From positions 15,049,558-15,113,557 of the forward strand of contig CM070576.1 in the NCBI GenBank assembly GCA_036346355.1: a DNA stretch of 64,000 bases, in the 5' to 3' direction. This document shows, piece by piece, positions 57,900 to 64,000 of this stretch. The notes below the pieces were generated by a model that saw nothing but the letters and a program-made list of their open reading frames with translations, was not told the origin of the DNA and did no database searches. This DNA comes from Rhipidocladum racemiflorum. Its lineage: Eukaryota > Streptophyta > Magnoliopsida > Poales > Poaceae. Positions within the stretch are counted from its first letter, which is position 1. Every line of letters begins with the position of its first letter. The translations under genes and the position numbers were made by a program.

Positions 57900-60800
57900 T
57901 GTAACACCCCAAAATTTTGCTTTTCTTAAATTCATGTGTGATCTGGCACTTTGGTGAATTTTTGGAATTTTCTGGAATTTATTTGGAATTTATTTGAATT
58001 TATTCCATTTTGAAATAATTAAAGAATTTAATTTTGCAAATAAAATTTTGTTGGAAATATTTTATTTGAGTCCAAAATGATCCAAAGTATTTTCCGTAAT
58101 TTTTCTCGAATTTTTCTCGAGTCTTTTGCTATTTTTAATGAATTAAATGAATTATCGAATTATTTTAAATATTAAATCGCTGAAATTCAACTCGGTCGAG
58201 TATCGTTCATCCGACCGAGTCGAACCCGAAGTCGGACTCGAGTCCGACCGAGCCACGTGACTCGATCAAACCAAATTAAAACCCTAATCGATCCCAACCG
58301 CTGATCAAGATCCAACTACCGAGATCCGCCTGCATCGCTTCTGGCCGATCCGCCCGGATCCGATCGCGCTTCACGCCGATCGCGGGCCGCTGATCGCGCT
58401 AATGCGGACGGGCCAGCGGCCGTTGCTCCGCCGAGTCCGGAAGCCGGATCCGCCGCCGCGCCGCCGTAGAATTAGGTTTCGTCTCTCGCACTAACGCCGA
58501 GGCTATTTAAAGCCCTGGTCACGCCCGAGGTTGCCCTCATCCTTGCGCACTGCTTCGAGCCATCTCGCTTCGAGCCGCTGCCGCTTATTCGCGCGAGCTC
58601 GGGCCATTGTAGTTGGAGGAGGTGACCGCCGCGTTTACGCTGCTCGCCGACGCCCGGCTGCCTTCCACCGAAGAAGCCTGCATCCGAGTCCCCGCCGAGA
58701 CGATCCAAGAGACCACCCACTTCGCCGAACGACTCTCGAGCGCTGCCGGGCGCTGCCGTCGCCTCCGCCTCCGGTGGCTGCAGCCCGCCGCCGCCATCGC
58801 CTCGCGAACTCTCGAGCGCCATCCGATCTTGATCGTAAGGCTGAGGTGAGTTCACGTGTTCCAAACCCGATTAGATCTCGGACCGCTGGATCAAGATCCG
58901 ACGGTTCACAATCGCCACGCGTCGTAGTAGTGATTTTTATAGGATTAGATCTCGACCATCCGATCTAGATCGAACGGCCCACGATCATCGAGTAGATTCA
59001 ACGGTTAACCCCTCGAATCTAATCGCGCCGCTGAATCTCAAATCAACGGCCGAGATTGGCGCCACGGCTTCCGGAAGTTGGACCGACGCGTCGGGCCGCC
59101 GGCCCACGCTGGGCAGGCAGGCAGACGCCGACATCGCCGGGCCCGCGGTCGAGGGCCCGCATGTCACGCCGACCCAGCCTAAGCGCCGACGCCACCCATG
59201 ACGCCAAAGTGGGTCCCACCTGTCAAGACTGCGGGTCGAGCCTCGCCGACGCCGGGCCGATGACGCTACCCGAGCGGGCCCACATGTCGGGCCGACACGA
59301 GAGTCGTGGACCGAAGTTCACTGTGAGACCCGAGCCGAGCGTGACCAAGTCCATGGACCTACCGACGCCAGCAGGCCAATCAAAGGCTGCCACGTGTCCA
59401 TGCCGACGCAATAATTAATTTCCGAAAAGAAAATGATTTATTAATTCGAAATATTGATTCAAATTTAGATTCAAACTTCAAACGCTTATAACTTTAAGTG
59501 CTTCAACTCCGATTTGAGTGATTCAAATTTCTAAATTTGTATAAAATTGAGATCTACCTAAATATAAATTTTATTTAATTTTTGGACTAAAGTTTTTCTC
59601 TGTAAAATTATTTAATTGATTATTTAAACTTTAAATAATCATAACTTTTATGCTTTAACTCCAAATTTGATTTATCTCCGCTTTCTAAAAATCCATAAAA
59701 TTATGTTCTTTCTGTTTGTGGATTTTATTTGGATGTTTGGACACTTTTGCCTATTGTTTATTTATGTGATTTGCTATTTGCACGCTTTACGAGTAGACGT
59801 TGAAGTGCCAAGGATTCAAGGAGAAGTATTGACTCAGATCCAACTCAAGACCAAGAGCAAGTACTTTTGAAGGCAAGTTGTGCTTTGACCATGTTGATCC
59901 TATTTCAAATCTATTTTGATTTAAACTATTGCATGCTAGTTCAATTAGAAAGATACTTTGTTTAAACCTGGGGTTAGATAAGTACCAATTTGTCAGATGA
60001 CACCTTGATTACTTAAGTATGTGCCATGACCCTTTGTCACCCTAGTTGTGGATTACTAGTTGACATTATTAGGTTGCCAACATGGGTTTTTAGACCGCTG
60101 TAGTATAACGCTTTAGACTCACATTGCTCATGACATGATTTTTGGACAATCAAATGTTAATATTGACTTAATGATATATTGAACCTGTTTTGGAAAAGTA
60201 TCATGTGATGTTGATGGCACGTGGTGCATGGTAATCAACTGGGTTTGATAAACGCTGACGGGCATGTGGCAAAGAGTAATCGTGGGCCAGCTTGTGGCAT
60301 TGGGAGTGTTGTTTTGGTTCTTCTGTAGTCTTGCCCTCGTCACCCTAAGGACTTAACCTTGCAAGCCTTTGAATCTGGTCTAACGTGGCAACCACATGTC
60401 TCAGAATGGACGGACCTAGTTGACTAAGTTGCTAATAACGCACTGTGGACCTCAGGAGGTCAACTACACCCTTTGTGTAAGTTGTACGGGGAGCGATCGG
60501 GCCGAGGCCAGGTACCCATCTAACGGTTGATTGGCCTAGACTTCGCTTTAGCGAAGGGAAGGGTTAGTGTGCAATAACCGTGAGGACCACTTGTATTGTT
60601 AGAGGTTTCCGAAAGACTTTGTTACTGAACTCGCCTTTGTGGTGTTTGACAGATCTTGTGGGTAAAGTGCATAACCTCTCGCAGAGTTTAGAATCTATTC
60701 GAATAGCCGTGTCCGCTGTATTGACATCGCCGGAATTACAAATAAGGGTTAGATTTTCTCAAAAATAACTTTGGTTTGAGAGGTGGGTTGGTTTAATAAT

Positions 60801-61391
60801 GAAGATGATGGAAATGTGGTTTAGGATGGGGAAAATGTTTATTAAACTTCTTGAAAAGTTATTTATGCTTTACTTATTTCTACCGCCGAATCTACTTATA
60901 TTACTTTTCAAATGTCAAGCATCGTAAAAATACCTTTGAGCTATTCCTTTGTACCAAGCCATGCATATAGTATATTAGCTTGCATTCTCAGGCATGACTT
61001 GCCGAGTACCAAGTACTCACCCTTGCCTCAACACAACATCGCTTGAAGAGGAGACTACGCCACTTTGGAGGAGGAACTCCAGTGAGGATCCGGCTCACTT
61101 AGGGAAGCGAGCCCACCGCCTGCCTCGTGGTATACTGGATGGCGCCACGGTTATTTGATTTTCCGCCGCTATTATTTTTCTCTCGAATAAGTTTCGCTTT
61201 AAGTAGGCATACATTTGTAACTTGACCATAAGGTCGAGTAACCAGCTTGGTTATTTAAATAAAGTACTTTATTGGTATCGAGTGGTATGATTGTGATATT
61301 TACCGATGTTAAGACTGTGGTGCACTAGCTGCTCCTCGACTAGTGCTGAATACACAGTAGGGTCCTGATTTGCAAATTCGGGTCCCGGACA
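57900..61391 (+). repeat. 5' LTR of element F
   Basis: It is homologous to both LTRs of C, inverted. The GC-rich block at about 58200-59400 holds the TATA-like box, and the AT-rich 3' half at about 59410-61390 ends in GGTCCCGGACA. Open frames in the GC-rich block occur on both strands and are LTR sequence. Confidence 0.88.
58503..58511 (+). promoter_or_regulatory. TATA-like box of LTR F
   Basis: CTATTTAAA in GAGGCTATTTAAAGCC is shared with both LTRs of element C. It is the likely start of transcription into the interior at 61392. Confidence 0.55.
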
Positions 61392-61395
61392 GAGG

Positions 61396-61407
61396 TGGTA
61401 TCAGAGC
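61396..61407 (+). other. Primer-binding site of element F
   Basis: TGGTATCAGAGC lies 4 nt after the LTR end and is complementary to initiator tRNA-Met. It fixes plus orientation. Confidence 0.92.
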
Positions 61408-61602
61408 CATACTTGATCGCATGCTCAACCCTAGCTAGAATGGTCAGAGTGAGGATAAAACCTATTTTCTAAAAGCTAAAAATTTGTGAAGACAAGAAAT
61501 GACATCTCGACTTATCCCTCTTCTCTCTTTCTTGTCTCTGCTGAAATTTTCCTTACCTTGTCACAATTTAAAAATCTTGAAGTTCTTACGTAAAGCACTC
61601 TT

Positions 61603-61902
61603 GTGACAGATGGAGGAAGAGTTCAACCACGTTTGATCCGGGGAGTTGGTCACGCCATGAACTTTGGCATATGCCTGCACTTTCGAGATTTTGAGAAGCC
61701 CCAATACCAAGTAGAAGTGATCGACAAGCTGGGATTGATCAAGGCTTGTGACGTGAGGATTGAGGTACCGCTAGAAAAAGGGCCTGTAATCGCCTCCGAC
61801 ACACCGCACGGCCAGAGATCTATAATGCAGATGGGTATCCAAGAAGTATCACGACGAGCAAATGCGACACATTACCCGCATCTCACGCCAGCCGAGAATT
61901 GA
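61603..61902 (+). pseudogene. N-terminal gag-region block of element F
   Basis: This frame contains FRDFEKPQYQVEVIDKLGLI and KACDVRIEV, matching the minus-strand block at 20968-21234 in element C. It lies about 200 bp after the PBS, where gag begins in this family. The remainder is lost in the gap. Whether the ATG at 61603 is the true start is uncertain, since upstream sequence is also similar to C. Confidence 0.55.
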
Positions 61903-62001
61903 GGAGCACGTTGGTTCGCTATCATCCACGCGAGCGATAACCTTTCTTCGACCCAAAAGCGATCTTATTCGCCAGGATGAGGATGCCACTTGCCATACGC
62001 T

Positions 62002-62101
62002 NNNNNNNNNNNNNNNNNNNNNNNNNNNNNNNNNNNNNNNNNNNNNNNNNNNNNNNNNNNNNNNNNNNNNNNNNNNNNNNNNNNNNNNNNNNNNNNNNNN
62101 N
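62002..62101. other. Assembly gap (100 N)
   Basis: A run of exactly 100 N, the usual placeholder for a gap of unknown length. The interior of element F is on the left and unrelated non-coding sequence is on the right. Apparent proteins spanning it are meaningless. Confidence 0.98.
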
Positions 62102-64000
62102 TGGGAAGAAGGACATGAGCCTATGACCAAGAGGACCCACATGTAATGAAACCATTCCACCAAAAATTTCAGCCATAAAAAGATGCCAAAGAATATTCCT
62201 CGTTTTCCCGTTTTGAGTTTTGAACCTTGGAAGCTCGTATCTTTTCAAATCCAGAACCTAAATTGATCCCCATTCAAGTTCCTAAATTCATCACTTAAAT
62301 CAATACCTTCCTGCCAGTACTAATTTTGTAATTTTTAGATTTTATTTATGTTGTTGTTATTTATTTCTTACTCCATTTTGCGTGTAGTCGACGATCCACT
62401 TGGCTCCCTTGGGATTCATGGCCAGGACTCAAGGTTTCGACACTTCCACCAGCGACGAAGGCAAGTCTCGCTTGATGCATATTGAACCTATGTTTGTTAA
62501 ATGTTTTAAAAATGTTTATAAAGTTGCACTTGGCTATGTTTAATAAAATATGTCAAATATAAGTGATTAATCATTAGTCCCGGTATTGATTCCTCCTTGA
62601 CATTGTTAATCATGCCCATTGTAACCCTAGGAAATTAATTGATGAGCGTATTTGAAATATACTTCGTCACATAAAATGATAGATAGATTAGATTTGCTTA
62701 GGAATAATTGATGAAAAAAGACCCATGGGAGGAAACGTACAAAAGTGATGATTTACAAAGTGATTTATGGTTTTATTATAAAGGTTTTGGTACTGCTTTT
62801 TATAAAATAAAAATAAAAGGAAAATGATTTGCCCCGACTTGGGCGGCATGGGCTAGCGAGGTGGGTGTGATTGAGCATGATTACTTTTATTACAAGTACC
62901 ACTTCAAATCCAGTGGAGACCTTTGCTTGTAGTTGCCATTTTAAGCATAGCAGTACTATCACATGTCTATAATGATGCGACTTAGCCAGCTAATTTGCTT
63001 AGAAACCTAACCCCAGACTACGCCACTGCGGTGGATGTGAGTGCGGATAGAGGCAATGTTGTTTTTCTCACACGGCGCAAGAGGGGGCTTACACATCTTG
63101 GGTGGATTGAACCCCTAGCAGTAGGTGAAACCTCGTGAGAGCGTAGATCTAGTTAAGAAGCGTATACATTGTAAAGGCCTTGTCACTTGATCTCTGCTAG
63201 GCACGCAAGGAAGTGTGTTAATCCGAGGCGCTAAGAGATGATCATGTCTTGTGGAAGTAAAAATTGTACACCTCTGCCGAGTTAAAACTATTCGAATAAG
63301 CGGAGTACCCCTGCAGTCAGAGGCAAAACAAGGAAATGCTTTCATATTATTAGTGAACTTTAGTTTTGATTTTAAAATGGTAAGCTGTGTTTTGGTTTAG
63401 GAATTAGAGTCGGGTTAGAACTCTCGGATAATTCGTTGGTGGATAGAGCCAACCAGGTTGAATTGATAACCTGTTTCCAGCAGACGGATGGGAGTCACAT
63501 GATTAACCTTGACATTTTTAAAGGATGGCGGATAGAAACCATATACTAGTGATAGTGGCACAGAACATTAACTAAATTAATAAATACTTCAATTATTACA
63601 AAATAATTGTTGAAAAGTACTTTATAAAAACTGTAATCATGCTTATGGTTTGATGAAATTTGGCTTTATGCAAATAAACCATATTAAGCCATCCTTGGAA
63701 AGCCCCACATATGCATAATTCCCACGAGGCTTATGAGTACTTTTGTACTCATGTGCTACACAACTGTTGTCATCGAGGAGAACTACCGAGGACACCGTCG
63801 AAGGCGAAAGTGCTGTGAGGAGTGCGGACGAAAGGCTGCCGAGGATCTCTAGTCGGCGTTTCATTCGTGCGCTTTGTGGCGTTGTAGCGTCGCTTGTTTT
63901 GCTTCTGTTCACGTTGCTTTGTCTCGGTCATTGGACCCAGTATTGTAATAAGTGGCCATGTGGCCCATGCACTTTATTATTTATGTTACATTTTAGATTA
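62102..64000 (+). repeat. Family D LTR-like sequence, opposite orientation
   Basis: From about 63155 to 63745 it aligns with the reverse complement of 57320-57885. Shared blocks include GTATACATTGTAAAGGCCTT, GAGTTAAAACTATTCGAATA and CCATATTAAGCCATC. The part before 63155 has no recognised motif. No LTR edge, PBS or PPT was found, and the repeat runs off the window. There is no convincing coding sequence. Confidence 0.55.

Larger units (their letters stand above)
57900..62001 (+). mobile_element. Tekay/Del-like chromovirus element F (5' part only)
   Basis: A 3.49 kb LTR (TGTAACACCCC to GGTCCCGGACA), a clear PBS and the first 600 bp of the interior are present. It is the same family as element C in the opposite orientation. 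The sequence then enters a run of N, and no 3' LTR is found in the window. The presumed left target duplication is AGGTT (57895-57899), with no partner visible. Confidence 0.8.

Noticed and set aside
58472..59418. GC-rich frames up to 145 codons on both strands in element F
   Set aside because: This is the LTR counterpart of 15144-16281, with frames on both strands and no conservation between LTR copies.
61849..62248. Frames spanning the N run
   Set aside because: The residues across the gap are unknown, so the translations are artefacts.

Overview
This is plant nuclear DNA, almost certainly from a grass (Poaceae). The window is close to wall-to-wall nested LTR retrotransposons: long LTRs, initiator-Met-tRNA primer-binding sites (PBS), G-rich polypurine tracts (PPT), grass-type Sirevirus Copia, Tekay/Del-like chromovirus and Tat-like Ty3/gypsy proteins. 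I see no ordinary host gene, no tRNA or rRNA gene and no CRISPR. The species cannot be fixed from the sequence. Family names below rest on recognised protein motifs and LTR architecture, not on a database search.

Layout. (1) 1-9909: element A (minus strand), a non-autonomous LARD-like element with about 2.15 kb LTRs and a 4.15 kb non-coding interior. Its left LTR, cut by the window start, holds a related solo LTR (984-3430, plus strand, TSD CCACG). (2) 9910-43744: the scattered remains of one older Tat-lineage gypsy element (plus strand). Its pol has a first RNase H, a second archaeal-type RNase H and an integrase (9910-12058). An antisense, intron-containing extra ORF follows, and the 3' LTR is at 43138-43744. 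Three younger elements, all minus strand, sit inside the antisense ORF region: C, a chromodomain-bearing Tekay-like element (13102-24973, TSD ACGGC); B, a LARD-like element (25375-34339); and E, a rearranged LARD-like element (35501-42370, TSD ATGCC) whose right LTR is replaced by a hairpin. (3) 43745-45675: AT-rich sequence with no recognised gene. (4) 45676-57899: an LTR of family D (minus strand) split by a complete Sirevirus-type Copia element (46036-57298, minus strand). (5) 57900-62001: the 5' LTR and start of a second Tekay-like element, F (plus strand), ending at a 100-N gap (62002-62101). (6) 62102-64000: family D LTR-like sequence in the opposite orientation.

How it fits together. 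When the insertions are removed, host reading frames rejoin: the antisense ORF reads in frame across the 11.9 kb insertion of C once the 5-bp duplication is counted once. No element looks coding-competent as read. Element C lacks the reverse-transcriptase core, the Copia element has frameshifts, the Tat pol has scattered stops, and A, B and E code for nothing recognisable. Many breaks are single-base indels beside GG/CC runs, also seen between paired LTRs. Some of the apparent decay may therefore be sequencing or assembly error rather than biology.
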